Made by a program: the position numbers and the translations under genes. The notes beneath the pieces are model-generated. The model was not told where the DNA came from, did no database searches, and saw nothing but the letters and a program-made list of their open reading frames with translations. From Mariaggregatimicrobium sp964498785 (GTDB lineage Bacteria > Zhuqueibacterota > Zhuqueibacteria > Thermofontimicrobiales > Thiofontviventaceae), in contig CAZCJL010000013.1 in the NCBI GenBank assembly GCA_964498785.1, positions 21,626 to 85,625 on the forward strand: a DNA stretch of 64,000 nt. Reading direction: 5' to 3'. This document shows positions 25,826 through 34,783 of the stretch, piece by piece; position 1 is the first letter of the stretch, and each line of letters begins with the position of its first letter.

Positions 25826-28800
25826 ATGAGAAAAATTATTGGAATTTTAATCGTCGCGATTTTCTTTCCCTTGTCAGTGCCAGGACAACATGTCCCATCA
25901 AAAGAACGGGTTGATTTTTCATACCGGCGCAAGACAGATATCGCAGCAAATCTGGTTCGAACCAGTGTGTTCAACAGGGTTATCACCGGACGTGAAGGGG
26001 GTGGCAATCCGGATCAGATTCCTTATGAATGGCCGAAAAATTCTGGAAAAAACTACATGGCCTTAACATCGCTGATGGTTGGCGGTGTAGCCACAACGAA
26101 AAGCGGAACGCAAGTCAGAATTTTTGAAGCAGGACTGGGGAAAGGGGAAAGTACAGCAGGCGAATCATGGGATTTTAATCCAATTCCCGATTATTTAAAT
26201 CCATCTTCCCCGGATATCGCGAATCAACTTGATAAAGAATCGTGGCCTAATTTCTGGCCCGACAAAATGGATGATCCCGTTGACCCGGGTTGGCCTGGTT
26301 CATGGAACGGTTTGTTCGGAAAAAATCAGTTTAACGCAGACCAGGAATTATTTTTCCGCGCCGGCGATGATCACTATGATAAATTTGAATATTTCCCGGA
26401 TTCAACTGATTTATCGCGAAGAGGAATGGGATTGCTGATCGATACGAGGGTTATGCAATGGTCCCAGGTGCTTATTCAGGATGTGACATTTATCCTGCAT
26501 TTTATTATGAATGATGGCGATAAAGACCTCGAACGATTTGGCGTGAGCATCTTGTTAGCCGACCTTGTTGGCGGCGATGATGATACTGATGATGATATCG
26601 CGTATTATGATTTACGAGAGGAAATTGCCTGGTCTACGGATTCTCCGCCGTTTATCGGAAATGAATTTTTCGGAGATGATCCGGTTGGTGTGGTCGCAAC
26701 TACGTTTTTGGAAACACCGGGCAATGAATTGGATGGTATGGATAATGATTTTGATGGAGAAGATGGAAATCCCAAAGTAACCGAAGCCATGTTAGTGGGA
26801 GAAGACCCGACGAATGGAATCGATGATAATGGCAACGGACTCATCGATGAAAGTAAAAGAAATATCCCGTTTGATGACGTCACCGGTTCCGGGCCCGGAT
26901 CTGCTTACAGAGATTTTATTGATAATGATGGAGATGGCGAAAGCAATAGTCCTGTAATAACAGTTGAGATGTTGATTGGTGAGATCCCGAATAATGCCAT
27001 CGATGATAATGAAAACGGAGTGATAGATGAGGGGACAGAAGATGTGGGACTTTTCTATGCCGATGGGATTGATAACAACGATTCTTATTTAATCGACATG
27101 GGAATACTACATGGAGAGGCCGGGAGCCCGTTAGTAACACAGGAAATGATCGATCAGGCGGATTCAAAAGGACGCTATTTTGTCCCGGGTACTAATATTG
27201 TATTATATGACCTGGGTCCCGAAGATTTAGGCAAAGCGTATGCGGATGGAATTGACAATGATAATGATGGGGCGATTGATGAAGGGATTGATGAGGATAT
27301 CGATGAAATGATTGATGAGAGCAGAGATGATGGGATTGATAATGATGGTGACTGGAATCCGCTAACTGATGACGCCGGTTTAGATGGCGTACCTGGTACC
27401 GGCGATAAAGGTGAAAATGACGGAAAACCGACGTCCGGCGTGGGAACAAATTTCCCGGGCGAGCCGAATATCGATAAAACCGATGTCTCCGAAAGTGATC
27501 AGATCGGTTTAACAAACGCGCAATATTCACCCTCATCAGGGTTCAGCGTTCAGAACGATGTCGGTTCATATCGTATTTATTTAACCCCGGGTTCATTTTA
27601 TACAACACAACCGCAGGCGAGCGATTTTAATCTGTTCATCGGATCAGGGCTTTTCAAACTACGTTCTGGTGCAACAGAACGTATTTCGATGGCTATTGCC
27701 ATGGGAATCGATACGACAGATGCGAAAGCAAACCGTAAAAACGCGCTGACAGCCTATGAATCTGATTATCAGTTTGCTCAGGCGCCGTTTGCACCTCGTT
27801 TAACTGCCGTCCCGGGAGACGGAAAGGTCACATTGTATTGGGATGATAGTGCAGAAAATTCGTTTGATCGTTTCTTAAGTCGCCTTGGCGAAAATCCCAA
27901 TGATTTTGAAGGATACAGATTATACCGCAGCACAGAATCTGCTTTTGAAGACCCGCGACAAATTACCGATGCCCAGGGTGTGCCGGTGTATAAAAAACCA
28001 TTAGTCCAATTCGATTTAATTGATGAATGGGAAGGCATTCATCCGGTGCCCACAGACGACGGCGCGCATTTTTATCTGGGAAATAATTCCGGTATTCAAC
28101 ACACGTATGTGGATTCAAATGTTATTAACGGACAGCGATATTTTTATCTGTTGCGTTCATTTGATTACGGGCTTCTCGCCGCAGGAGAAGTGAACAAAGG
28201 GATTATTCCCACAGAAAGTCCTTTTCAATTGATTAAAACCTCAAGTGGTGAATTTGTTTATGGCCCAAGTGTTGCGATTGTTACACCAAATCCTCCGGCT
28301 GCCGGTTATGTCGAACCATATCTTGAAAAGGGAATTGAGCATGTTGCGGGCGCTTCTTTTTCAACAGTTAATGTTAATATTCTCGATCCGTCTATATTGA
28401 AGGAAGGACAGCGATATCGGATAACGTTTGAAGATACGTTGAAAATTGATCCGCGCGGTATTGTGACGGATACATTGACAACGAAAAATTTTACGGTGGC
28501 TTATGTGAATTCTGATGATTCTGCCGGTGATACTTTGATTGACCGCCAGGAAAATTTTGAGCTTACTGATATCGTAATTGACGGGTTTAATTTAATGTTT
28601 AAAAACGTCGAACAGGTTCGGCCGGATGTGAAAAATTCATTCTGGAATGATGACACTCTTGGCATAAACCCCGATAGTTTGCATCCGTATGAATTCAGGG
28701 TTTTTGTTCAGGGTTTTGATAAAGGTAAAAAGGTGCCGTATGACTATGACATTATTTTTGGTGAACCAGGTTCAGGTCAATCGATTGATTTAACTTTTGG

Positions 28801-29467
28801 CGGAATTCCATTTGCGGCAACTCCTGTTAATTTTAAAATAATGAATCGAACCCTGAAAAAGGAAATCGACTTCGCATTTTATGATGCTGATCAAACCGGA
28901 AGCACAACGGAGTCGGCATTCTTCACTCGTACAAAATTTGTGAAGGATGCGATTGTTCTCGTGGAAGACCTCGACGGAGAACCGACTGTCACATGGTTGG
29001 TTACATTCGCGTCTGTTTTTAACGCGGCGTTTCGTAATCCGCAAGAAGGGGATGTGTTGCACCTGGCCACTGAAAAGCCATTCCTGAACGACGATGTCTA
29101 TGAATTTACCGTTAAAAGGTCTTCTGTTGATACAAAAATTGCTAAGTCGGATCTGGATGATATTCGGGTTGTACCCAATCCTTATGTTGTAACTGCAACC
29201 TGGGAACCATTAAATCCCTATCGTAGCGGTCGCGGTCCCCAGGAAATTCATTTTAATCATTTGCCGCAAAAATGCACGATTCGTATCTTCACGGTAACAG
29301 GCGAATTGGTTGCAACAATTGAACATGATTCGATCGCGGAAAATGGGACGGCAGTATGGGATTTGTTAACAAAGGATCAACTCGCGATTTCGTATGGAAT
29401 ATATATTTATCATGTGGATGCACCGGGAATCGGAGAAAAAATCGGGCGATTGGCCATTATTAAATAG
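25826..29467 (+). CDS. Giant secreted Asp-rich protein with probable T9SS C-terminal domain
   Basis: The protein has 1213 residues: signal peptide, an N-terminal domain, then about 200 residues (roughly 290-510) with at least seven Asp/Asn/Gly repeats such as GIDDNGNGLIDES, FIDNDGDGESN and GIDNDNDGAIDEGID, likely calcium-binding. A fibronectin-like part follows (APRLTAVPGDGKVTLYWDD). The last 100 residues (VVPNPYVVTATWEPLNPYR, FTVTGELVATIEH, ISYGIYIYHVDAP) look like a type IX sorting domain of the VPNPY kind. It is probably exported and surface-attached. It lies between a TonB receptor and a PorV-like gene, with gaps of about 19 bases. Its function is not recognised. Confidence 0.82.
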   Translation: MRKIIGILIVAIFFPLSVPGQHVPSKERVDFSYRRKTDIAANLVRTSVFNRVITGREGGGNPDQIPYEWPKNSGKNYMALTSLMVGGVATTKSGTQVRIFEAGLGKGESTAGESWDFNPIPDYLNPSSPDIANQLDKESWPNFWPDKMDDPVDPGWPGSWNGLFGKNQFNADQELFFRAGDDHYDKFEYFPDSTDLSRRGMGLLIDTRVMQWSQVLIQDVTFILHFIMNDGDKDLERFGVSILLADLVGGDDDTDDDIAYYDLREEIAWSTDSPPFIGNEFFGDDPVGVVATTFLETPGNELDGMDNDFDGEDGNPKVTEAMLVGEDPTNGIDDNGNGLIDESKRNIPFDDVTGSGPGSAYRDFIDNDGDGESNSPVITVEMLIGEIPNNAIDDNENGVIDEGTEDVGLFYADGIDNNDSYLIDMGILHGEAGSPLVTQEMIDQADSKGRYFVPGTNIVLYDLGPEDLGKAYADGIDNDNDGAIDEGIDEDIDEMIDESRDDGIDNDGDWNPLTDDAGLDGVPGTGDKGENDGKPTSGVGTNFPGEPNIDKTDVSESDQIGLTNAQYSPSSGFSVQNDVGSYRIYLTPGSFYTTQPQASDFNLFIGSGLFKLRSGATERISMAIAMGIDTTDAKANRKNALTAYESDYQFAQAPFAPRLTAVPGDGKVTLYWDDSAENSFDRFLSRLGENPNDFEGYRLYRSTESAFEDPRQITDAQGVPVYKKPLVQFDLIDEWEGIHPVPTDDGAHFYLGNNSGIQHTYVDSNVINGQRYFYLLRSFDYGLLAAGEVNKGIIPTESPFQLIKTSSGEFVYGPSVAIVTPNPPAAGYVEPYLEKGIEHVAGASFSTVNVNILDPSILKEGQRYRITFEDTLKIDPRGIVTDTLTTKNFTVAYVNSDDSAGDTLIDRQENFELTDIVIDGFNLMFKNVEQVRPDVKNSFWNDDTLGINPDSLHPYEFRVFVQGFDKGKKVPYDYDIIFGEPGSGQSIDLTFGGIPFAATPVNFKIMNRTLKKEIDFAFYDADQTGSTTESAFFTRTKFVKDAIVLVEDLDGEPTVTWLVTFASVFNAAFRNPQEGDVLHLATEKPFLNDDVYEFTVKRSSVDTKIAKSDLDDIRVVPNPYVVTATWEPLNPYRSGRGPQEIHFNHLPQKCTIRIFTVTGELVATIEHDSIAENGTAVWDLLTKDQLAISYGIYIYHVDAPGIGEKIGRLAIIK

Positions 29468-29486
29468 GTTTTAGAGAGGAGTTACC

Positions 29487-30518
29487 ATGAAAAAGAAAAT
29501 GTTTGCAATTATATTGGTAATATTAGTGCTCACGCATGTTACGTTTGCACAAAACGTAAGCAAGGTGGGGACGACTGCTGCCAAATTTTTGGGAATTCCG
29601 GTCGGCGCCCGGGCAACGGCTATGGGAACGGCATTTGTGTCGATTGCCAATGATGCCACTGCCACATATTGGAATCCCGGCGCTCTTGACCTGATCCGGT
29701 CCCCGGAAGTTCATATCTCCCATGCAGAATGGTTTGGCGGGCTGTCTTTTGATTTTGGAGCAGTGGCATATCCGCTGGGAATTAGCGGCTCCTTTGGTAC
29801 GGCTGCTGTCAGTTATACCATGCTTACCATGCCGGAAGAACGTGTGACTACTATCGACGATCCTGAAGGAGAATTTAGCGGAAAATTTGACGCCGGCAGT
29901 TACGCACTTGGCTTCAGTTACAGTAAAAGTCTCACCGATAGATTCGCCATCGGTGGAACCGTTAAATATATTTTGGAACGTATTTATAATTCAAAAGCCA
30001 CCAGTTTTGCCATCGATTTGGGTACTATTTATGAAACACCGTTTAAGGGTATTCGTCTTGGTGTTAGCATTTCCAATTTTGGACCAAAAATGCAAATGGA
30101 CGGAGAAGACCTCATTGTACAAAAAGATGTGGATCCAACAATTTCTGGGAACAATGAGAGTATAAATGCTCTGCTGATGACAGATAGTTTTGACCTCCCG
30201 CTGATGATGCGCATTGGCGTTTCATGGGAAATGATTAAATCTGATTTTAATCGCTTGACCGTCGTCGTCGACGCCATGCATCCAAATGATAATACGGAAA
30301 GCATGAGCCTGGGAGCTGAATATAGTTTTCTGAATGAATTATTTTTCCTCCGGGGCGGATATAAAAATATGTTTTTGGAAAATAATGAAGGACGGTTAAC
30401 ATTAGGCTTTGGAATTAGTTATAAATTTAATGCTTCAAATTTTAAATTTGATTATGCGTTTAGCGAATTCAAACATTTACAAAATGTACATTTGTTTTCG
30501 CTGGGAGTCATTTTCTAA
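29487..30518 (+). CDS. PorV/PorQ-family outer-membrane protein
   Basis: This 343-residue protein has a Sec signal (to about residue 22, ending TFAQ) and the family opening KFLGIPVGARATAMGTAF followed by NDATATYWNPGAL. The remainder is a FadL-like beta-barrel. PorV is the type IX secretion shuttle that binds substrate C-terminal domains and carries them to the attachment complex. A role with the Asp-rich protein encoded 19 bases upstream is likely but not proven. GAGAGGAG precedes the ATG. A long hairpin follows the gene. Confidence 0.88.
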   Translation: MKKKMFAIILVILVLTHVTFAQNVSKVGTTAAKFLGIPVGARATAMGTAFVSIANDATATYWNPGALDLIRSPEVHISHAEWFGGLSFDFGAVAYPLGISGSFGTAAVSYTMLTMPEERVTTIDDPEGEFSGKFDAGSYALGFSYSKSLTDRFAIGGTVKYILERIYNSKATSFAIDLGTIYETPFKGIRLGVSISNFGPKMQMDGEDLIVQKDVDPTISGNNESINALLMTDSFDLPLMMRIGVSWEMIKSDFNRLTVVVDAMHPNDNTESMSLGAEYSFLNELFFLRGGYKNMFLENNEGRLTLGFGISYKFNASNFKFDYAFSEFKHLQNVHLFSLGVIF

Positions 30519-30544
30519 ATAGTGCTCTGCATAAATTACATCAT

Positions 30545-30579
30545 AACCGGGAGATCAGAGTCGCGTTGATCTCTCGGTT
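30545..30579 (+). terminator. Hairpin after the PorV-like gene
   Basis: AACCGGGAGATCA (30545-30557) pairs with TGATCTCTCGGTT (30567-30579); twelve pairs are Watson-Crick and one is G-U. No T run follows, so it may act as a 3' stabiliser or a weak terminator rather than a classic stop. Confidence 0.5.
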
Positions 30580-30600
30580 AACAGTCAATTTATATGATAA

Positions 30601-30613
30601 AAAAGGAGGTGAT
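30601..30613 (+). promoter_or_regulatory. Perfect anti-Shine-Dalgarno sequence far from a start codon
   Basis: AAAAGGAGGTGAT matches the 3' end of 16S rRNA almost fully, but the next gene starts at 30678 and has its own GGAGAG. A frame from the GTG here would end after three codons. The same 13 bases occur at 42421-42433 upstream of the related T9SS gene. It may be a ribosome-binding mRNA stabiliser. Confidence 0.4.
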
Positions 30614-30677
30614 AATTTAAATACTTTTTTGGTTACTAAAATAATCAATCATTAATAAATAATGAGGAGAGTTACTT

Positions 30678-32570
30678 ATGAAACAAACATTACTAATGGT
30701 TGCCCTGCTAAGCATTTTGTTGTTAGTGGGCACTACATCCTATGCTGACAATGTGACATTTAAAGTCGATATGACTTATTTGAACAGTGTCGGCTTGTTC
30801 GATCCGGCAACACAAGGTGCAGCAGTTCGTGGAAGCATGACAAACTGGCATGATACCCCGGATAATTTACCGGACTGGTCATTAACCGATGACAATTCCG
30901 ATCTTCTTTATGAAGGTACTTTTGATGTAGGAACGGAAAGTCCTCTTAATTATAAATTCGTTGTTTATGATCTTGGAACAACCACAGTTTACTGGGAATC
31001 CGGAAATAACCGACAGGTGGCATTAACAGGTTCCGATATTGTCCTCGATCCTGTGATGTGGGAAATTGAGGTTACTTTCAAAGTCGATATGTCTCGTGCT
31101 CAACGACTCGGCTTATTTAATCCCGATTCAAATGGTGTGTCTCTGCGTGGTAACTTTTCCAGTTGGAACGATGATCCGAATACACTACCGGACTGGGCGT
31201 TGACTGATGAAAATACGGATATGGTTTACATGGGAACATTTGTAAATCTGAATCCTGCAGAACTGGCGTATAAATACGTGATAACCGATCAGGGAACCGA
31301 ATTGGAAAACTGGGAAGGTACGATTGGCGACCGTAAAGATACGCTTAAAACAGTTGAAGATGTCGGTTTTGATGTGGCTTTCTGGGATAGTATTCCACCA
31401 CCGGCAACAGCAATAACTGCGAATGTGTTATTTAAGGTTGATGTTACGCCATTGCTGGACCTGGGTGCTTTTGATCCTACACTTGGCGATACATTGCAAC
31501 TGAGAGGAGAATTTAACGGCTGGAGCGATACTGATCCGGAGCGATCGATTATGCGACAGTCATTACTTTCTTTAACGCAATACGAATTAACCGTGCCTGT
31601 TACGGCAACAGTGGGACAGGGATTGCCATATAAATTTTTCATTAGCTATGACGATCAAAACGGAACCCGCGATGTGCCGGAAAGCGGTTGGGAAGAACCT
31701 GCATCAACTGGCGGGGCAAATCGTTTCTATGTATTTGGCGACCAGGAACAACAGACAGTTCCCACACAGTTTTTCAATGATATTTTTATTGAGGATGTCA
31801 TTCCGGAAGGTATTACCGTGAATGTCCAAATGACAGCTTTTATGAAATGCGCTCTTAATGATCCTGATTTAGGATTGATAGAGGGTGGTCCGCTGCAAAT
31901 GGATGCGCAGGATCCTGTTTGGCGGTTCATTACTGGCACGGCTAACGCTGATAATGACACAAACGCTGCCAGATATGACGACCCGGATGGCGATCAGATC
32001 TATACTCTGAATTTTGATCTCGTGGGACCGGCACCCAACTGGATTCAATATAAATTGCAATGGGCTGGCGTTGATGAAGAGGGCAGCGATACGCAAGCTG
32101 CGGGTCGACGACGGGTTCGATATGTCCGTAAAGATGTGGATGGCTCCTGGCCAACAACTTTCAAAATGGGTATCGATGCGTGGAATGGTGTTCTGCTCAA
32201 TCCACTTCCTGTAGAAACCCGCGACGGCGGTGTGATTGATGATGACACTACCTGCGCTACATCGGTGGAAATGGTAACTATCGAAAAACCAAAAGCATAC
32301 GTGCTGCAACAGAACTATCCGAATCCATTTAACCCATCGACCACAATTGAATACTCCATCTTAACAGAAGGCTTTGTCTCCTTAACGGTTTTTAATGTAT
32401 TGGGACAAAAAGTGGCCACTCTGGTGAATGAATACCAGAACGCCGGAACATATAAAGTCCTGTGGAACATCATGGATTCTCACAGCGGAATGTTACCGAG
32501 CGGTATGTATTTCTACCGTTTAAATATCGGTGACTATCAAGATACAAAACGATTATTATTGTTGAAGTAG
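30678..32570 (+). CDS. T9SS-sorted protein with four starch-binding-like modules
   Basis: This 630-residue secreted protein has a signal peptide ending near TSYADN. Four beta-sandwich modules of the CBM20/CBM48-like kind follow, at about 26-125, 128-228, 245-360 and 375-510 (VDMTYLNSVGLFDP, VRGSMTNWHD, LRGNFSSWND, LRGEFNGWSD). The C-terminal 85 residues are a type A T9SS sorting domain (LQQNYPNPFNPSTTIEYSI, then SGMYFYRLN and KRLLLLK). No catalytic domain is seen. It probably binds a polysaccharide at the cell surface; nearby genes include a GH13 amylase. It is a close paralogue of the product at 42675-45830. GAGGAGAG precedes the ATG. Confidence 0.85.
   Translation: MKQTLLMVALLSILLLVGTTSYADNVTFKVDMTYLNSVGLFDPATQGAAVRGSMTNWHDTPDNLPDWSLTDDNSDLLYEGTFDVGTESPLNYKFVVYDLGTTTVYWESGNNRQVALTGSDIVLDPVMWEIEVTFKVDMSRAQRLGLFNPDSNGVSLRGNFSSWNDDPNTLPDWALTDENTDMVYMGTFVNLNPAELAYKYVITDQGTELENWEGTIGDRKDTLKTVEDVGFDVAFWDSIPPPATAITANVLFKVDVTPLLDLGAFDPTLGDTLQLRGEFNGWSDTDPERSIMRQSLLSLTQYELTVPVTATVGQGLPYKFFISYDDQNGTRDVPESGWEEPASTGGANRFYVFGDQEQQTVPTQFFNDIFIEDVIPEGITVNVQMTAFMKCALNDPDLGLIEGGPLQMDAQDPVWRFITGTANADNDTNAARYDDPDGDQIYTLNFDLVGPAPNWIQYKLQWAGVDEEGSDTQAAGRRRVRYVRKDVDGSWPTTFKMGIDAWNGVLLNPLPVETRDGGVIDDDTTCATSVEMVTIEKPKAYVLQQNYPNPFNPSTTIEYSILTEGFVSLTVFNVLGQKVATLVNEYQNAGTYKVLWNIMDSHSGMLPSGMYFYRLNIGDYQDTKRLLLLK
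30755..32570 (+). repeat. Duplicated segment, copy 1
   Basis: This segment encodes nearly the whole mature 630-residue protein. It matches 44011-45830 in order and length (1816 against 1820 bases), with long identical protein stretches such as PNWIQYKLQW and AAGRRRVRYVRK. The third bases differ often, so the duplication is not recent. Confidence 0.9.
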
Positions 32571-32582
32571 AATTGATTAAAC

Positions 32583-32624
32583 AGCCCTCATTTTTCCTGA
32601 TTAGAAAAATGGGGGCTTTTTTTT
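32583..32624 (+). terminator. Rho-independent terminator after the T9SS gene
   Basis: AGCCCTCATTTTTC (32583-32596) pairs with GAAAAATGGGGGCT (32604-32617), with one wobble pair, and eight T follow. This is a strong stop. Confidence 0.93.
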
Positions 32625-32637
32625 GAGTGATAAAAAA

Positions 32638-32662
32638 ATGTCTTTCATTTGATGAAAGACAT
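32638..32662. promoter_or_regulatory. Perfect 11-base inverted repeat over the start of the SGNH gene
   Basis: ATGTCTTTCAT (32638-32648), TTG, ATGAAAGACAT (32652-32662). TATAAT lies just after, at 32669-32674. The element covers the first possible start codons (32649, 32652). It could be an operator or a hairpin that hides the start. On the minus strand it is followed by T residues, like a terminator, but no minus-strand gene ends here. Confidence 0.5.
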
Positions 32663-34754
32663 TTGTATTATAATAACAAGTGATAATAAAGAAAATAGTG
32701 CGTTGAGAAAAAAAGATAAAAAGCAAAAAAAGCGAAAAAACATCTCTCCTCAAAAACTGCAAGCCAAGAAAACATCTTTGGATTCAAAAAAAACAGCTCT
32801 GTTTACCATAATCATGTTTCTGTTTCCGGTAATTTTTATTATTTTACTGGAAATGATTTTATCTGGTTTTAATTACGGTGGTGATTTTGATTTAGTGAAA
32901 ACAAATAAAACTGATGAGCGTTATTATCAACTCAATTACGAAATCGGCAAAAAGTATTTTCCCAAATATCGGTTTACCACATCTATTTCTTATGACGTTT
33001 TTCTCAAAGAAAAACCTCGAAACAGCTTTCGCATCTTTGTTATGGGCGGTTCCTCGGCCGCGGGATATCCGTACATGAATAACGGCGCGTTTTCGAGAAT
33101 GTTACGCATTCGGTTAGAAGAACAATTCCCAGACCGTTACATTGAAGTCGTAAATACAGCCATGCCTGCTGTCAACACGTTTACTGTACTTGATTTTGTA
33201 AAAGAGCTTGTCGATTATGAACCAGACGCGTTTCTTCTATATACGGGGCATAACGAATTTTACGGCGGTCTCGGAGCAGGCTCAACCGAAGCTCTCGGAA
33301 AATCCAGAACATTAATTAAATTTTATCTGTTTCTACAAAAATTTAAAACCGCACAACTCATGCGAAATAGTATCGGTTGGATTCGGGGACTGTTTGCTGG
33401 AGGTACTCAATCTCAGGAGGGTGACGCCACGCTCATGGAACGAATGGTTGGTAAAAACGAGATTGCATACCACAGTCCGGTGTATCATCGCTCGCGTCAG
33501 TTTTTTATGGAAAATTTAATGGAAATTATTAACATCGCGAAAAAGCATAATATTGATATCGTTCTCGGAGAGTTAGTGGCAAATATTCGTGATCAGAAAC
33601 CGTTCGTTGCTGTGTTCAATAATGAAGAAAAAAAAGATGAATGGCGCGCAGTTGTAGAGCAGGGATTTCAACAGCAACAATCGGAAAATTATACATCAGC
33701 CGTTGAATTGTATCGCCAGGCAAAAGTACTGGATAGCGCGCCGGCTGTTCTTTATTATTTAACGGGACAATGTTATGAACATACCGGGGATTTAGATTCT
33801 GCACGGATCAATTATTATCGGGCCAAAGATTATGATGCATTGCGCTTCAGAGCATCAGAGGAATTCAATCAAACGATTCGTGATCTTGGGCGTCAGTTGA
33901 ATGTGCCTGTGGTTCCGCTGGTGCAACGATTTGAAGAAGCCTCTCCACAGAAACTTATCGGCGATAATTTAATGACCGATCATTTGCATCCCAATCTGGA
34001 CGGTTTCTTTTTAATGGCAAAATCTTTTTATGATGTGATGCAGCAAAACAAGATGATCGCTCAGACATGGGATGCGCAAAAAATTCCATCGGATTCAATC
34101 CTGAAAAATCGAATGGGAGTAACTGAATTAGACATCGCATCAGCACAGTTGAAAATTGATATCCTAAAAGGAGGGTGGCCGTTCAAGCCAAAAGGAACGG
34201 TCAATCTGGCGCTGCGTTTTTTGCCGAATAATTCTTTGGAAAAGGTCGTGTGGGAGTGGCAAAAACACAAGCTCAACTGGGAAGAAGCACATGTAAAAAT
34301 GGCTGATTATTATACCAAAACCGGTGAACTGGAAAAGGCTGCTGGCGAATATTATGCCCTCTGCGTGGGAACACCTTATAATGAATCTCCTTATTTGAAA
34401 TTGGCTGAGATCCGGATTTTGCAGCAAAAATATGATGCCGCATTTTCAGCGCTTCAAAAATCATTAAGAATTTCAGACAGTCATTATGCATATAAATGGA
34501 TCGGGACGATTTTGTTGAACAGAGGAAGTGCAACAGAAGCAATCCCATTTTTAACCAAAGCCATTCAAAAACAATCAACCGATCATCAATCGATTTACAA
34601 TCTTGCCGGTGCATACCATTTAACCGGTCGATCTGACCTGGCGCTGGAAACGTGCCAGCGGCTTTACAAAGTGAATCCGGATTATCCCGGATTGCGCGAA
34701 TTTATAGCAGGACTTAAACTTCTGAAACAAGCCAAACAGAATACGTCAGAATAA
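32652..34754 (+). CDS. Membrane-anchored SGNH-hydrolase-like protein with TPR repeats (paralogue 1)
   Basis: The protein has about 700 residues. A Lys-rich cytoplasmic start precedes one membrane helix (about 52-72). An SGNH/GDSL-type domain follows with MGGSSAAG (block I), NTAMPAVN (block II), TGHNEFYG (block III) and TDHLHPN (block V Asp/His). TPR-like repeats flank and follow it (YYLTGQCYEHTGDLDSA; YNLAGAYHLTGRSDLALET). SGNH enzymes remove or move acyl groups, often on glycans; the substrate here is unknown. The start is uncertain: TTG 32649 and ATG 32652 lie in an inverted repeat, and TTG 32703 is a third choice. The next gene, 29 bases on, is a paralogue. Confidence 0.8.
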   Translation: MKDICIIITSDNKENSALRKKDKKQKKRKNISPQKLQAKKTSLDSKKTALFTIIMFLFPVIFIILLEMILSGFNYGGDFDLVKTNKTDERYYQLNYEIGKKYFPKYRFTTSISYDVFLKEKPRNSFRIFVMGGSSAAGYPYMNNGAFSRMLRIRLEEQFPDRYIEVVNTAMPAVNTFTVLDFVKELVDYEPDAFLLYTGHNEFYGGLGAGSTEALGKSRTLIKFYLFLQKFKTAQLMRNSIGWIRGLFAGGTQSQEGDATLMERMVGKNEIAYHSPVYHRSRQFFMENLMEIINIAKKHNIDIVLGELVANIRDQKPFVAVFNNEEKKDEWRAVVEQGFQQQQSENYTSAVELYRQAKVLDSAPAVLYYLTGQCYEHTGDLDSARINYYRAKDYDALRFRASEEFNQTIRDLGRQLNVPVVPLVQRFEEASPQKLIGDNLMTDHLHPNLDGFFLMAKSFYDVMQQNKMIAQTWDAQKIPSDSILKNRMGVTELDIASAQLKIDILKGGWPFKPKGTVNLALRFLPNNSLEKVVWEWQKHKLNWEEAHVKMADYYTKTGELEKAAGEYYALCVGTPYNESPYLKLAEIRILQQKYDAAFSALQKSLRISDSHYAYKWIGTILLNRGSATEAIPFLTKAIQKQSTDHQSIYNLAGAYHLTGRSDLALETCQRLYKVNPDYPGLREFIAGLKLLKQAKQNTSE

Positions 34755-34783
34755 AATTAGTCCTTCTATCGGAGAAGAAAATT

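Noticed and set aside
26690..27370. Direct repeats that could suggest a CRISPR array or satellite
   Set aside because: The repeats keep the reading frame, vary in sequence, and encode Asp-rich calcium-type loops. There are no uniform repeats or spacers.
31869..32309. Long open frames antisense to the T9SS genes, also at 43645-44273
   Set aside because: They lie wholly inside well-supported genes, have odd Cys/Arg/His-rich composition and arise from the codon use of the sense strand. The two paralogues do not give matching antisense proteins over their length.
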